DNA of 64,000 bases from Malus domestica (lineage: Eukaryota; Streptophyta; Magnoliopsida; Rosales; Rosaceae): positions 8,878,501 through 8,942,500 of the forward strand of contig NC_091669.1 of NCBI RefSeq assembly GCF_042453785.1, written 5' to 3'. Positions 11,401 to 23,671 of this stretch are shown here, piece by piece; position 1 is the stretch's first letter; each line of letters starts with the position of its first letter. The position numbers and the translations under genes are program-made. A model generated the notes under the pieces. The model was not told the origin of the DNA. It did no database searches and worked only from the letters and a program-made list of their open reading frames with translations.

Positions 11401-12204
11401 AGCCTCTTGGTCTCTGGGTGTTGTGATCATACATCACTACAACATCTGTGATTGTCCCAAACTGCTCAAAATACTTCTTGAAGTCACTCTCTGTGACAGT
11501 GGACGCTAAACCTCCAACGAAAATCTTTCTTGTGCGGCCAGGACCTGGAGAACCATGGATGCTGCCACTGCTTCTACCCAATATGTTTTGGTCATCCCTA
11601 GGAACAGCCTTTTTGGCCTCAACCTGATAATAGAGAACACAACGCTAACAATGAAGATCAAATGATACAAGCACTACAAATTAATTGATCAGCTTAGAAT
11701 AATACAGCAATGCATTAATAAAACTGATAGAAGGAAAGATAAAAGAATGAGAAGCATGATTTACTCTTGCTGAATTTGAAATATAGTTGTACACAGAACC
11801 ACAGTAAAAATGAATTCCTGCAATTACAATTTCAGACCCGTAACTCCTATAAGAAAATGAATTTTCCTTTACATTTTGAGTGATTCAAAACAAAAAGCAT
11901 AATGATACATGATGATACACCGTGAACATAAGAATGTAACTGACGGCTACTCGTTTCAACCAAACGGAAGTAGTTTGCTTACCATCCTTCCATCGATGTT
12001 GTGCTTCTCCATTATGACGCTGTCCGCAACTGCTGGGTCAGAAAAAACTACAAAACCGAAACCACGAGCACGGCCTGTGGTCCGATCTTTCATGATCACT
12101 GCTTCTACCACCTCCCCAAAACTACTAAAATACTCTTTCAGACGCTCTTCATTTGTATCCCAAGATATGCCGCCAATAAATAACTTACCACTATCGGATT
12201 GCAT
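8408..12204 (-). CDS. hnRNP1-like RNA-binding protein with two RRMs and a Gly/Asn-rich tail
   Basis: Exons 12204-11983, 11623-10408 and 8421-8408 give a 483-residue protein. RRM1 spans about residues 6-75 (RNP2 LFIGGI, RNP1 RGFGFVVF at 47-54) and RRM2 about 107-183 (RNP2 IFVGGL, RNP1 RGFGFITY). The rest is a low-complexity Gly/Ser/Asn-rich tail with a run of eight Asn from an ATT repeat at 11026-11048. Plant hnRNP A/B-like proteins of this type bind RNA and act in splicing, transport or stability. The last coding exon has only 14 bases: the 1986-bp intron begins CAG|GTTAGC and ends TTCAG|GAATTG, restoring the family C-terminus ..NTGIAA. If the intron is kept, translation stops after NTG. Splice borders are by eye but all are in phase. 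Confidence 0.92.
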
Positions 12205-13300
12205 TTTTTCCTACAAGCCAAAAGTACTACATCAATTCAAGCTTTGAGAAAATCCCCATACGCAAATCACACTTAATCCACCTCAAAAGAAAACGAACTT
12301 TATCGCAATCTCAAACCCAATTGGAAATGAAGGAGCATTTAACAGATGATCCAATAGAATTCTATATCAGAAACAGAAGCTGAAGGTATTCCAGCACAAT
12401 GAGATGCAAACAATTATCCAATCTCAAGGCAACACCAGCAGCTCAAATAAAAATCTCTCCTTTATCCACAATAAACACCCACTTAATCAAAATCAAATGC
12501 GGATTAATATAAACAACAATCCAAAGTAGAAAGACCAGTACCCTTCTATGAAATATTTCAAACGAGCAGATTGTAATCCGATTCAAAAACAAGTAATCCC
12601 GGATTCAATTCAGAAACAGCCGATCCTGCACCGATCAAATACTGAACCGCAATTTAGCACACCTAGAAGAAAACCCAAAAGAAAATATCAATCAGAAAAA
12701 TTCAGCTGGATCCAAATCCACATACCCAATTCAGAAAAATATCAAAAATAAAAAACCCAAATCAGATTTTCATCATACCCACCGATTAAACAAAAACCCA
12801 GATGCCAAACCTTGAAGAAAACCAAGATCTGAGAGGAGGCACTCTAGGAATAAGAACAGAGGGCATGTTCAACCTCCTCTCTGTATATGCCCCCTCCAAC
12901 CTTTGTATTTGTTCTTTCAATGGTGGTATTTGATTACCAAACACTAATCCAGTTACCAAACAGATGGGTGAGAGATATAAAAAATGTATATTTCTAGAGA
13001 GAGAAACAGAGGCTGTAGAGAGAGAAAGATAAGGTGTTTGGAGGGTCTGGTGAGGAATATATAGTCTGTAAATTGGGAAGATGAAGATTTTCACCTTCTT
13101 TTTCTATTTTTTAACTTCTTCTTTTTTTCTGAATTTCTGGCTGCAAAATTTGAAATTTTGAGAAATGGGTAGTGAGAAATTTGCTCAAAAAACAAAATTT
13201 AATGAGAAGTAAAATCGTGGAGATTTGGTAATGAAATGTTTGATCTAACACGATGGGAAGAAGATCACTCTGTGGCTTGTCCCTCCCGTTCATTCCTCCT
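12205..13300 (-). other. 5' leader of the hnRNP1-like gene with a 600-bp intron
   Basis: An acceptor GCTTGTAG|GAAAAA at 12211 precedes the start codon by six bases, and a donor CAAG|GTTTGG follows 12811, so the leader has an intron of 12211-12810. The upstream leader exon is about 12811-13270. It holds a minus-strand frame (13094-12786) without known domains, which may include upstream ORFs. Confidence 0.6.
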
Positions 13301-13309
13301 TATATACTT
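13298..13309 (-). promoter_or_regulatory. Probable TATA box of the hnRNP1-like gene
   Basis: On the minus strand AGTATATAAGGAGG sits about 30 bases upstream of the inferred leader start near 13270. Its position is consistent with a Pol II core promoter. No transcript evidence is available. Confidence 0.5.
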
Positions 13310-13766
13310 ATTGGGGAAACACCTCCACTGTATGGTTTTACACATTACCTATGCGGCGCCGTATCCCACGTCGAAGTGGGCCCAATGCTATACTAGCCGT
13401 TGATTTTGATGACTTTTGCTTGATCTCCTTTGGTCTTCATTTGTTTTGTAATTTGTGCACTCTACTACCCTCTTCTTTTGGTAAATTTAAGGCTAATTAT
13501 TTTCTTTTTTATATATATATAACGTTTGTAGATTTGCATGTATCATGTGTCCCATGAGAGAAAAAAATTGAGTGTATTTATTATTATCACTTATTTTACT
13601 TTTTTTTTATCATCGTAAAAGGAAAAATGACAACGTACAGTAGACATCTCATCTTTTAGAAATATCGTTAAGATCTAACGTTCTAACTCGAATGACCTTT
13701 TGTTTTCTTGAATCTACTTCATTTGGTGTTATATGAGGTCATGGCAGTGGTTGAGGGATGCGATGA
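13310..13766. other. Spacer upstream of the hnRNP gene
   Basis: AT-rich promoter-side spacer. No gene or clear element was seen. Confidence 0.5.
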
Positions 13767-14111
13767 GAGCATCTCCAAAAGAAATGTCAAAATGTTCAAG
13801 TCATCAATAACAGAGCAGTAAAAAAAGGCGGCAACAATATTTTCCAATCAAAAAGTCAAATCTGATGTAATATGACATAATTAGAAGCCATCACTCTTGT
13901 TGCCAAAATTGGCAGCAACTTCAAATCTTTTTTAATTAATTATTAAATGCATTTTATTTTTTATTTATTTTTATTTTAAAACATTTATTATAATAATATC
14001 ATGTAGTCAAATAATAACTTAATTTGACATATCATGTGGAAAGCAAAGTGCCACATAGACTGTCAAATTTAAAATTTATTTTTAAAATTTGACATCTCTT
14101 TTAGAGATGCT
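13767..14111. mobile_element. MITE with GAGCATCTCCAA-type ends
   Basis: The left end GAGCATCTCCAAAAGAAATG and the right end, reverse-complemented AAGCATCTCTAAAAGAGATG, are inverted with few mismatches over about 25 bases. The body is AT-rich and non-coding. The superfamily cannot be fixed because no target duplication is clear. Confidence 0.68.
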
Positions 14112-16216
14112 TTAAGGCCTATGGGCATCGTATTTCTTATTTCGATACAATTTGAGAGTTCGTTCTCACATGATCTTCATGTAATATGAGATTTATCAAT
14201 TCCATTGATTTTTCTAAGACCTAAGCTTTCAACAAAGTGTTTGAAGTCTGTTTATTACTTTGCAATTAGTCATGCTTTATTATTGTATATTTTGGATCTA
14301 GTTTGCAAATTCTTTCGGGGTTGAATTTTTCATTCACGAATCTCTGCGCTTTATTCAATGAATGGCATCTTGTATCTTTTCAATAGAAAATGTGGTAAGT
14401 CACTCGTGTAAACATTATTCACTAAGGGTGGGTAAAGAAATTGGGCGAAGGGTTTGATTTCATCAAATATATTGTAAAAACATAAAGAATTTGTCAATAC
14501 TACACTGTTGCAAAGAAAAATACTTGTGGTTATTTTCACCATATGACAGTTGAGATGTTGATTTTTCTAAACATATGTATCATGTGTGTATTGTGCCGAA
14601 TTCAAAAAATATATTAGAAAGGTGGTGCGAGCAAATGAGGGGTGGTAAATACAAATCCTTCTACTTCATATATAACCTTTTATAATTTTTTTTATCACAC
14701 ATGTAATGACAGACAAAATTTTTTTCTCTTATACAGTCGTGGTACCACATGAGGCGTTAGCGTACTTTTAGCCATAAGGTCAAACAGTACAGCAAAACAG
14801 AGCTTATGGTCATAAGAATGCCTACTTGAGAGTTTGAACTTTGATTGAAAATTCCAAACCTATGTTGGGAAAATAATAGTATTTTAAGTTTTTTTATTGT
14901 TCGAAACTTGTCTGTTAAGAGTAAGATTTAGTTCACTATGTATAGGAGTACTTATATTTATTTATAATAACAAGTCAGTCAAGATGTAACTCACAGTTTG
15001 TAGCCATGTCAACAACCTTGTTTGTTTGTTTACGAGTAATAAAATAATGGTCAAGTTTATATTATGAGTACTTAGATGTTCAAACTCACTTTCCACTAAA
15101 AATTTCAAACTTTTTATATAAGATTTCTGTAAGGGAAACTAGGAAACCCCAAATATTATTTGAAACAAGTTGCTGCAGAAGAAACAAACCACCCATGTAT
15201 TTCTTAAACCAATATATTTGAAGAGAGAAATTTTGTACCAAAGCAATCTAATATAAATGTATTTAACTAATGAGTTTTGAAAAGAAAAAAGGTCTGCTAA
15301 CAGAAATACAAGTCAAACATTAACATAGCATTTGGCTACAACAGATGATGAATGTATTAAATATATATATCCCCATAAATTATATATGACCGATTGATGA
15401 TGATTGTAATAATTATATAGTTTTTAATACAAAGATATACGTACACTAAGAATGGAGAAATAAATTAACATCAAACTCGTTATTCACAAAATTTGAATTT
15501 AAAACTTTAAACTTATAAGTGAAGAAGATAGTAGTACTAAGTGACAAATATTTAAATATATGGTTGAACACTAAGAATCAAAACATAAGAATAATAGTTC
15601 GCAACTTTTCAAACCTAGTCGTTCATATGAGCACATATTTAGCAGCAGCCATATATCCATGTTATTGTTGTTGCGAGCTAAGCCTTTTTTAACATAGTTT
15701 TGCAGGCATCAACTACATGACGGCAATGCCGAGTCCTCCCAGTTAATCCTTTTTTTATTATAATTTGACTTTTAATTAAGCAAAAGCTCTCTCTTACGTA
15801 TTAAGTTAAAACAAAAATAATATTTTGGACTGCGAATAATAATTTCGTAAAATAAATAAGCTCTCTTATCAAATATATACCTAGTATTGAGCATGGCTGC
15901 TAAGTAAGCTGTGGATATGCAGGCTTGCAGCAGACCAGACCCTAAACCCTACGAACTTACTTGTCCATGCATGCATGAGCATGAATAAAGTATTGGCTCA
16001 TGGAAAGTCATTGAATTTGGTAAACTTCTGGATGATACATTGGAATATATGGTTAGCAATTAGCATATCTAATTTCTTCGTGCTCCCCACGAAAGGGACT
16101 TTGGTCTTTCCGCTCTCTCCACATATAGCTAGCTAGCTCGTAGCTGGCGTACGTTGAACCTCAACCCTCCTCCAGTCATGCATTTTTCACATGTAAATTT
16201 GTTCACTTTTCTCACA
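14112..16216. other. AT-rich intergenic region
   Basis: No supported gene. At about 15487-15545 there is a fragment with CTTATAAGTGAAGA and AGTACTAAGTGAC that matches the head of the SINE at 31.3 kb. The rest is unclassified AT-rich sequence. Confidence 0.5.
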
Positions 16217-16233
16217 TTTTTCAGTACTTGACC

Positions 16234-17569
16234 CTGCTTTTTTCTTTCGTTTTTAGTTTAGAATCTCGATGGTCCTAGAAAGAGAGGAGGACATAAATCT
16301 TACCTCTCATAAAACAAGAAAAACAAAATAAAGTAAAGAGATGGGGAGGACATAAATCATACCCTTCTTGAAAAAGATAATACAAGAAAAAGAGGAGGGA
16401 CATAGGACTAAGCCCCTCCAAAATAAAACATGAAAGGTAAGAACCTGCAAGACAAGCTACAAACCAAAAAAAAAGAAAATCTAAAGGATTAGGTGAAAAA
16501 GAAAATCACACACAAAGAAGGGGAGATAAACCTTGTAGGTCAGTATGCCTAAGAATTCTGAATGCATAAAAGGATGAATCTCTATAGGAGAAGCAGCATG
16601 CCAAACAAGTGAAGACGAGAGAATCCCTAAATTGGCTAATTTGTCAGTAAGTGCATTCTCTTCTCAAAATATATGAGAACAATGAAAAACCATGTGCTAC
16701 AATCGAGAAATACAATTTTTTCAACAAGTTGAAGCGACCAAGGAGGAGAAAAAACGAAAAGCAAAGCAAGATATCCATTTGGAGAGTCACTTTCAAGCCA
16801 TAAATTTTGCAAATCTCGCGCATGGGCCAACTCCACAACAATGATGACAACATGAAATTCCACATAGAAAGAAGTATGATGTCCCAAGCTTTGGGTTGAA
16901 ATTTCGCACAGAAAGAAGTACCAAGCTTTAAGAGAAACCACCAAAAAAATAACCCACATAATCTCGGAAAATCCCACCAGAAGTGGCGAGAACCAATTAC
17001 CTTTAGCAAAGTTATCCATATTCAATTTGACCCAAGGAAATGGAGGATGCCAATGAGCATGAACTATAAAAGGAGATTACAAGACTCAACCAAGATTTCA
17101 AGAGAAACTAAAAGTTGCTTACCCTAAATACCACATACATGGCCAAGAGTGAAAACTCCAACATGCCTAATCCAAGTCAAAGGAGAACGACAAAAGCGTG
17201 AAAAGGAAAGAGGCTCAAACTTCAGTTTATTACACATCTTCCAAATGCAAGCCATAAATCTGAGAATGAGTCCGGAAGCGTAAGAATAGTGCCAAATTTA
17301 GTAGCAAGCCAAAACCAAGCACATTGTGCAAACAACTTAAAAAATAAGTGCTCAATAGATTTAGAATTATTGCAACATAGTTGGCAAATTGAAACTAGAA
17401 GAATGCCCATTCGCTAAAGTTAATCCTCCGTTGGAAGCTTATTGAAAAGAAACCTCCACACTAAAATAGAGTAGCTAGGTGGAATGAAAGGAGGCCAAGT
17501 AATAGAAACCCAAATTTTAACGGGAAACCGACGACGAACAATTTCATAGTCATCAGAAAACGAGTATTT
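16234..17569 (-). mobile_element. 5'-truncated LINE (zf-RVT and RNase H remnants) with 17-bp target duplication
   Basis: The direct repeat TTTTTCAGTACTTGACC flanks the insert at 16217-16233 and 17570-17586. On the minus strand, decayed frames carry a reverse-transcriptase zinc-binding domain (about 17569-17222; ILVWRFLFNKLPTED, then CQLCCNNSKSIEHLFF) and then an RNase H-like domain (about 17040-16640; LQNLWLESDSPNGYLAL). The poly(A) end is the T-rich tract at 16236-16257. The catalytic reverse transcriptase and endonuclease are missing, as expected from incomplete reverse transcription. Several frame breaks show it is dead. The 3' UTR part contains three imperfect repeats around GGAGGACATAAATC (16285-16420). 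Confidence 0.87.
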
Positions 17570-17586
17570 TTTTTCAGTACTTGACC

Positions 17587-18408
17587 ATACTACCTTGTCT
17601 CTTCCAAATTTATACATTATACAGACTTATATATCCACGCGACTACTTTTGTTTTTAGTTGTCTGGTCATCTCAGATCCGGGGATACTACTTCATTTTCA
17701 GCAAGGATGGAAGTTTTTCTTCTCCACTAACATGACATCGAGTTGACCGTTCAAACGTTGTATGTAACTAGAACCGTTTTTATGATCATCTTAATGGAAA
17801 ATCTTTCTTCTCCACAAACACGACATCGTTCACTATTATTAGTTGGTGCATGTGCTTATCATGGAAAGAGTAGGCATCATGCAAATCACATGAAACATAT
17901 GATAATATTATTATTTACTATATAGTTTATGTAGTTCAAAGGAGGAATCGATGCCTTCCTTTTGTTACCTTCTTTCTAATCACTCAATCATATTCTTACT
18001 TGTTTTACAATGTATCCAGGAAATAATATTAGGGGGTTAGTAAGAATAGTGCGCACAGTGCGCAATTTTTTTATACCAAAAATAGCATGTATATCGTCAT
18101 TTCATCGAGTCTTGGTAGACCTGAAGTCATTTGGAAGGGCACACCTGCTAATAATTCATTTGCGAGGGTAACTAACATGTTCCAAGGCTGCTCCCATATG
18201 GATGCTTAACAAAGAAACACACTTATCTTGAACACACTAACAATGTTTGATATCATTGCATCCTATCAATATGTTTGTCCAAGAATGATGATACTTTGTT
18301 ATTCACTGAGATCACCATTTCATTCACTCTTCTTTCAGACAATTTATCAAACAGGTGGAGGGCATGTATGAAGCCAACTCTAATATTCAAAAGGCCAACA
18401 CCTAAGGT
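17587..18408. other. Intergenic spacer
   Basis: AT-rich sequence without a supported gene. A small palindrome GTGCGCACAGTGCGCAA lies at about 18049-18065. Confidence 0.5.
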
Positions 18409-18489
18409 ATCCATGGACATTCACCGAAGTTCGGAGGGTCAGCACCCAAGGTATCCATGGATGTTCACCAAAGTTCGGGGGGGGGGGGG
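18409..18489. repeat. 44-bp tandem duplication ending in a poly-G run
   Basis: A unit around GGTATCCATGGACATTCACC / GAAGTTCGG occurs twice (about 18407-18450 and 18451-18489). The second copy runs into a 13-base G run at 18477-18489, which is rare in this AT-rich setting and may be a length-variable site. Confidence 0.8.
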
Positions 18490-20040
18490 ATCAGCTGACC
18501 CTCCATGCCCCTCAATGCATCCACCATTGTTAGTATTTTCTCTATGCACCTGAATTCGAAGCTCTTTTCTTATAATTTAAATTAATTTAATACTAAACAT
18601 CACTAAATTAATTATTAGTTATACTAAAATGTCACATGCTATGCATGCGTTGAAAGTTAAATTATAGCTAAAAGAAGTGAGACATGTAAAATGATGAGGT
18701 TAATTGAAAAAGAAAAATATGAATAAACATGAAAACCGATCAAAAAGTTAGATTTATGAAATCACTTTACTACCAATAAGATCAAAGCTATCATTCAGAA
18801 TAAGTAGGAAGCAAGAAAACGTTCCCAAATTTCCAAATGATATAAAATGTGGCAGGCATGCAAGGTTGTGAGGTAAAGACAATATAACACAAGATAATTA
18901 ATGTATTAGGTTATGTGTTGGAACACAATGACTTTACATTCACCAAATCACCATACTAGTAATTTAAATACTACAAAGCAGCAGGTGCGCAAAGCTTTCC
19001 TTCATTAACCTATCAAAACTTCTTGTGGCAAAAGCACTCCCATAGGCTGAGTCTAGTAGGTGGACTTGTAACTAAGCATGACATTAAGGTGATTGATGGT
19101 AATGGAATATGAGCCAGGTGGATAAATGTGTTTGAAATCGGTTTACAAACCATTGCATGGGATGTGAGGTCGTATTAAGCACGCCCTATATTACTCGAGT
19201 TAGTAAGGCACCTCACTCTCTAAAGGTAGATAACAAACCAAAAAGCACTCCCACAACCTTTAAAATAAAATCCACTGCTTATACAATCTATGAGTTATAT
19301 TTTTTTGTTCACTTGTAACAAAATTTAATCAAGGACCACTTTTATTTATTTCTTCAAAAATTCAAAAATTTATTTCTAAATAGTGACAAATTATAGCGTT
19401 AGTGGATTAAAGGATAATGTTAGGAAAATCAAATTATGTGTTCCTAATAGAAAATAAGCATTTTCATCAATACTTAAACAATAATCCAATCACTAACATC
19501 CACATCATTTGATTTAGGAATTTGACACCCCTAGTATTACCTTGATTTAAATAGTTAATTGTTAAGGAATAAGAGAATTAGTGGAGATCAAATCCGTACC
19601 ATAATGCATGTACATGATTACTTTTCGACATTGCAGGAAAAGATTCATATTCACAAATCTTGCTTGGGTAAGTGGCAAATAAAAGTTATCTCCAATTAAT
19701 TAAAAAATCACTTCTCAATAAACTTTTTCTTGTTCTTAATTTAATTCATTAAGAAACTCACTTGCCAAGAATTTAAAACACTACAAGTTGACTCAGCAGA
19801 GCAACCTTAATATGTATAAAACTATAATTTGACTCGAAAAAATTGTCAAATTCCGAATGAGATAGTAGACTATTTTTTATTTATTATTATTATTTTTTTG
19901 CCAAAGTTTGTATTTTCATTAAGTTGTGTAAAAGTTTGTGAAATGACATGTCTAAATCGACCTTTTAAGCCGTCTCACATTGTGGAATTATATCTCGCTT
20001 GCTACATAAACATTGTATTTTAGTGATTGTAAGAGCAATT
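18490..20040. other. AT-rich intergenic region with a dispersed repeat
   Basis: No gene. The segment about 19535-19640 (AGTTAATTGTTAAGGAA ... GATCAAATCCGTACCATAAT) is a diverged copy of that at about 31020-31120. Confidence 0.5.
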
Positions 20041-20045
20041 TCACC

Positions 20046-22600
20046 TGACACATCTCGACTCGGAATGTCCACTAGGACTCCGAATCGAGTTGTGTTGGCT
20101 GACATCTAGAAGGTGACGAAGTCATAAAGTATGATGATGTGGAAAAAGATGAATAATTTGAAACCTAAAAGTGCCTAAATACAAGAGTGCGCGGTGAGCG
20201 GGTCTGGACCCATTTCACACGTGATACAGAGCATATGTATAGTACAGTAAAGTAAGATAATGGTTATGCCATCATAAGAAAACTTATGTGCTGAAAAATG
20301 TCACGAATCCTCGTCGATACAGAACTCTGCTGCTAGAACCTGAAGGGGTGCAAAAATAGAAAATGTGAGTGAGTGAAACAAAACTCTTCAAACCAATTTC
20401 AATTACCAAAGTTAGTAGCCCCTTGCCATAACACCTATATAATTTCCCAAAAAATAACAGGCGTGACTATAACTCAAAACCATAACCAAAATAACAGTCT
20501 CACGGTTTTGCCGTGTCAAATATCTCAACAAGAATAAGTAATCCATGTGAAATAAATCAATATGAAATGGTATGCCAGGCGGAGTCACCTCACGTGACCT
20601 ATATGACTTATCCATAGCTCATCACATATCTCATCACATATGCTAACTCATAACATATTTCATCACATATGCTAGCTCATGAGTCGGGAGTCACCTCTAG
20701 TGACCTGTACGACTTATCCATATCTCATCACATATGATAGCTCAGAAGTCGGGAGTCACCTCTAGTGACCTTTATGACTTATCCATATCTCATCAAGTAT
20801 ACCTGCACATGAGTCGGAACCACCTAAGGTGGTCTGTACGACAAGACTGGGTGTAAATAAATACACTCAAGTGCTACGATCACGTGAAGACTGTGCGAAT
20901 AATCGTGGGTCACCTACGAGTCGGAACCACCTATAGTGGTTTGTATGACATGTCTGTGCACCTACCTTGGATCCAAGGTGAGCGTAAGGTGCGGGAGGTG
21001 AACATCACGTGAAGGACTGTGCCCTGGCCACAGGCGAGAGCACTAACACCAGGGTGCAGGTTTATGAGCTTTAAATGCATCTCATGTGACATATACAACT
21101 CATAGGCAACTTGTACGTCAATGTCGGAGTTGCCTAAAACATAATGTGATCATGCCATAACTTAATCATTTCAACTAATACCATAACTCACCTAAACTTA
21201 CCTGTGTGTTCCGCGTTCATCTTCGCACTTCAAAGCATTCATAATAATTTTGTGCAGGTAGTCTACACATGGATATGCTATAATGCAAATCTAAATTCAA
21301 CCATATCATAGTATTTTTCCAATATATACATATATGTATAATGTGGCGTAAAATGCATAATCTATAACGCCTTACTCCCGAATTATTTATTTTCGGAAAT
21401 AATTAACGGGGATAAGTCCAACTAAACACCAGTTTAATTAACTGTCATTACTTACGTTTCCTTATTTTAGTTTCTTGATTCCTTCCACATTGATTTATGA
21501 TCAACATCCAATCACTAAAAACATAAGGTTAAACCTCATATTTTCACCAATTTCCTTCACATTGCTCAAATCCCAAACAAGATTTTTGTTTCAAATATTG
21601 TATGGCTGCATCTAACGTCTCGTTAGACTGCCTACATACCCTAAACAGGGATCAAACCATTCACAGTTCACAATAGCATTTCAAAGCATTCACATTAATC
21701 ATAAGCAATAATCGATTTATAAACATTTATGGAATTGTCTATCATATATATATATATATATATATAATACACGATAGAATGGAAAATACCCACTCACCTG
21801 AGGTCCGTGCCACAACTCCCTAGCACGCATGTTGAGACATCACGAACCATTGTCGCCTGCCACGAAGTCCAAAAGTGGACGGAAGATGGTCAATTTTGCC
21901 CACGAAGCCGGCAGGTGCCTAAAGCTTCCCGATGTCGATTCATCGTCTACGGTGGTCCAACGGGGTCAAGATTGGTTGGGTTTTGCTCCTGGGATGATGG
22001 GCTACAAAGCCCAAATGGTGGCATCAGCCATCGCTTTGCCGATTCGCCGGAAAATTGAAAAAGGTGGTCGGAGTACTATTGATTTTCGTCGACTTTCGTG
22101 GCCTCAAACCACCACATACCGTGGTTAATCAAGGTGGTTCTTAGGTGGGTTTGTAGAGGGGAATGAGAGCTTCAAGATGGTGGTGGTGGCGTCGAAAATC
22201 TCCACCGGAGTTGGCCGGAATCGGCCTTGGAAAATGGGAGCTCGTGGTGGGTGTGGGTCGACGGGAAGGCTACTTCCCTTTTTTTTTCTTTCCTGATTTC
22301 TGATTGGGCTGCTGCCCTTTTTCTACCTTTTATTTAATTGGTCCTCCTTAACCAATTAATTAACTTTAAATAACCAACTTCAAACGTTCGTAACTATACC
22401 GTTATAATTCGAACTCGCAAATGGCTTTCGCCTATGTGTTCGTACCAACGAGTACTACTTAAATACGCCAAAAGAATAAGTCATATGTTCCTCTAGACGA
22501 TGGTCAACAGAAATCAAAATCCTTGCCTTTAGGCATTTTCGTCAATTCCCTCAATTAAAATAAATAAATAAAAACGAAATTTTAGGGACGGGTTGTCACA
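20046..22600 (-). mobile_element. Solo LTR of a Ty3/gypsy-type (Tekay/Del-like) retrotransposon
   Basis: A 2555-bp block with TG...CA ends is flanked by the identical 5-bp repeat TCACC at 20041-20045 and 22601-22605. On the minus strand it begins TGTGACAACCCGTCCC, a start typical of long chromovirus LTRs. There is no primer site, polypurine tract or gag-pol between the ends and no second LTR, so this is a solo LTR left by recombination. Inside are short diverged tandem units (about 20580-20840, around GAGTCGGGAGTCACCTC) and a TA run (about 21748-21766). The intact target duplication suggests moderate age; a single LTR gives no divergence date. Confidence 0.85.
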
Positions 22601-22605
22601 TCACC

Positions 22606-23308
22606 CGTTGAAGTTGTGATTGAGTAAAATGAACAATTAGAAGTGCTTATATGTTATCTTGGCAAATAATCAAAGGTCGGATAAGAGTAGAGTTATCAAA
22701 CTATTATTTTGGTAGTGTTAACATTTCCTTAAGTTATGTAAAAGTCTATAAAAATTGAATATATGATATAGCATAAACTTTTCCTAACTGAATTTGAAGA
22801 ATACCAATAGCAAAATACACAAGGAGACAAAGAGTTAAAATATGAATATAACAACGGTAATCTTTTTTAGAACAAGATGAAATAAAATTTGAAATATGAA
22901 AAACTATTCCTCATTTGAGAAATGTTAAAAAGACTATTTTGAAGTGAGACATTATAGTCTTTACATACTTTTCGTCATCTCATGTTTTTTGACACAAAGA
23001 TTTATAATGTTGATACGAATATTGTGCCAAAACATGAGCAGAAAAAACGTTCATAGAGCGTCACACTTTTGAGAAAATCCACTTAGCATTTGTCTTCTCA
23101 CTTTAGTTGGAGAAATGAGAGGAAAATAGAGGGAGTTTTTTATTTTCAAATTTTTTAAATAGGTCGTTTGAATGGTGAAAGGGGTATAATAGGGATTTTA
23201 TTCGAAAACTTAAGAAGCGTGCTAAACAAGATGTGATTAATTTGATTTATACATTTGACCCCCCCTCAAAAAGTAATAATTCAATTTCTTCCCTCTTTTG
23301 GGAGAGAT
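22606..23308. other. AT-rich spacer upstream of thymidine kinase
   Basis: No gene seen. The right end contains a C run (about 23261-23267). Confidence 0.5.
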
Positions 23309-23465
23309 TTTTCAGTGTGACTGTCACACGGGATGATACACTTCGTGTCTTTATATAAATGATGAGATATGTGTGTTAAAAGATTAATAACTTAAAATTT
23401 TAAATTTTCTACCATTTACGTAAAAACACATGGTGTATATTCCCGTCACAACTAAAAATTTCTTC
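23309..23465. mobile_element. Small MITE just upstream of the thymidine kinase gene
   Basis: The left end ATTTTTCAGTGTGAC, with CGGGATGATACAC close by, is inverted relative to the right end (reverse complement AAATTTTTAGTTGTGACGGG ... ATACAC). About 160 bp, non-coding. It ends some 200 bases before the probable start codon of the next gene and could lie in its promoter. Confidence 0.6.
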
Positions 23466-23671
23466 CTCTTGGATACTTTTCCAGGTCAACCAACACATTT
23501 TCTTCTTTTCTTTTGGGTCTGAATAAAAAAAACATAATTTCCCAATTTCCATCTAAATTTACCTCCAAAACCAAAAGTATCCGATTTCCCTCCAAATCTT
23601 TCAAAAACTCAAATCAAATGCTGCTCCATTTCTCTCCACTCCCACCCTCTCTCTCTCTATTTATTCCGATA

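Noticed and set aside
12786-13094. 102-residue minus-strand frame in the hnRNP leader
   Set aside because: Crosses a leader splice donor and has no known domain; treated as 5' UTR with possible uORFs.
16636-17025. Hydrophobic 129-residue frame as a membrane protein gene
   Set aside because: Its motif LWLESDSPNGYLAL and position show it is the decayed RNase H part of the LINE.
20580-20840. Regular repeats resembling a CRISPR-like array
   Set aside because: Diverged tandem units inside an LTR in a plant genome; no conserved repeat-spacer design.
21807-22128. Two plus-strand frames of 83 and 99 residues
   Set aside because: They lie inside the solo LTR, antisense to it, and show no known domain.
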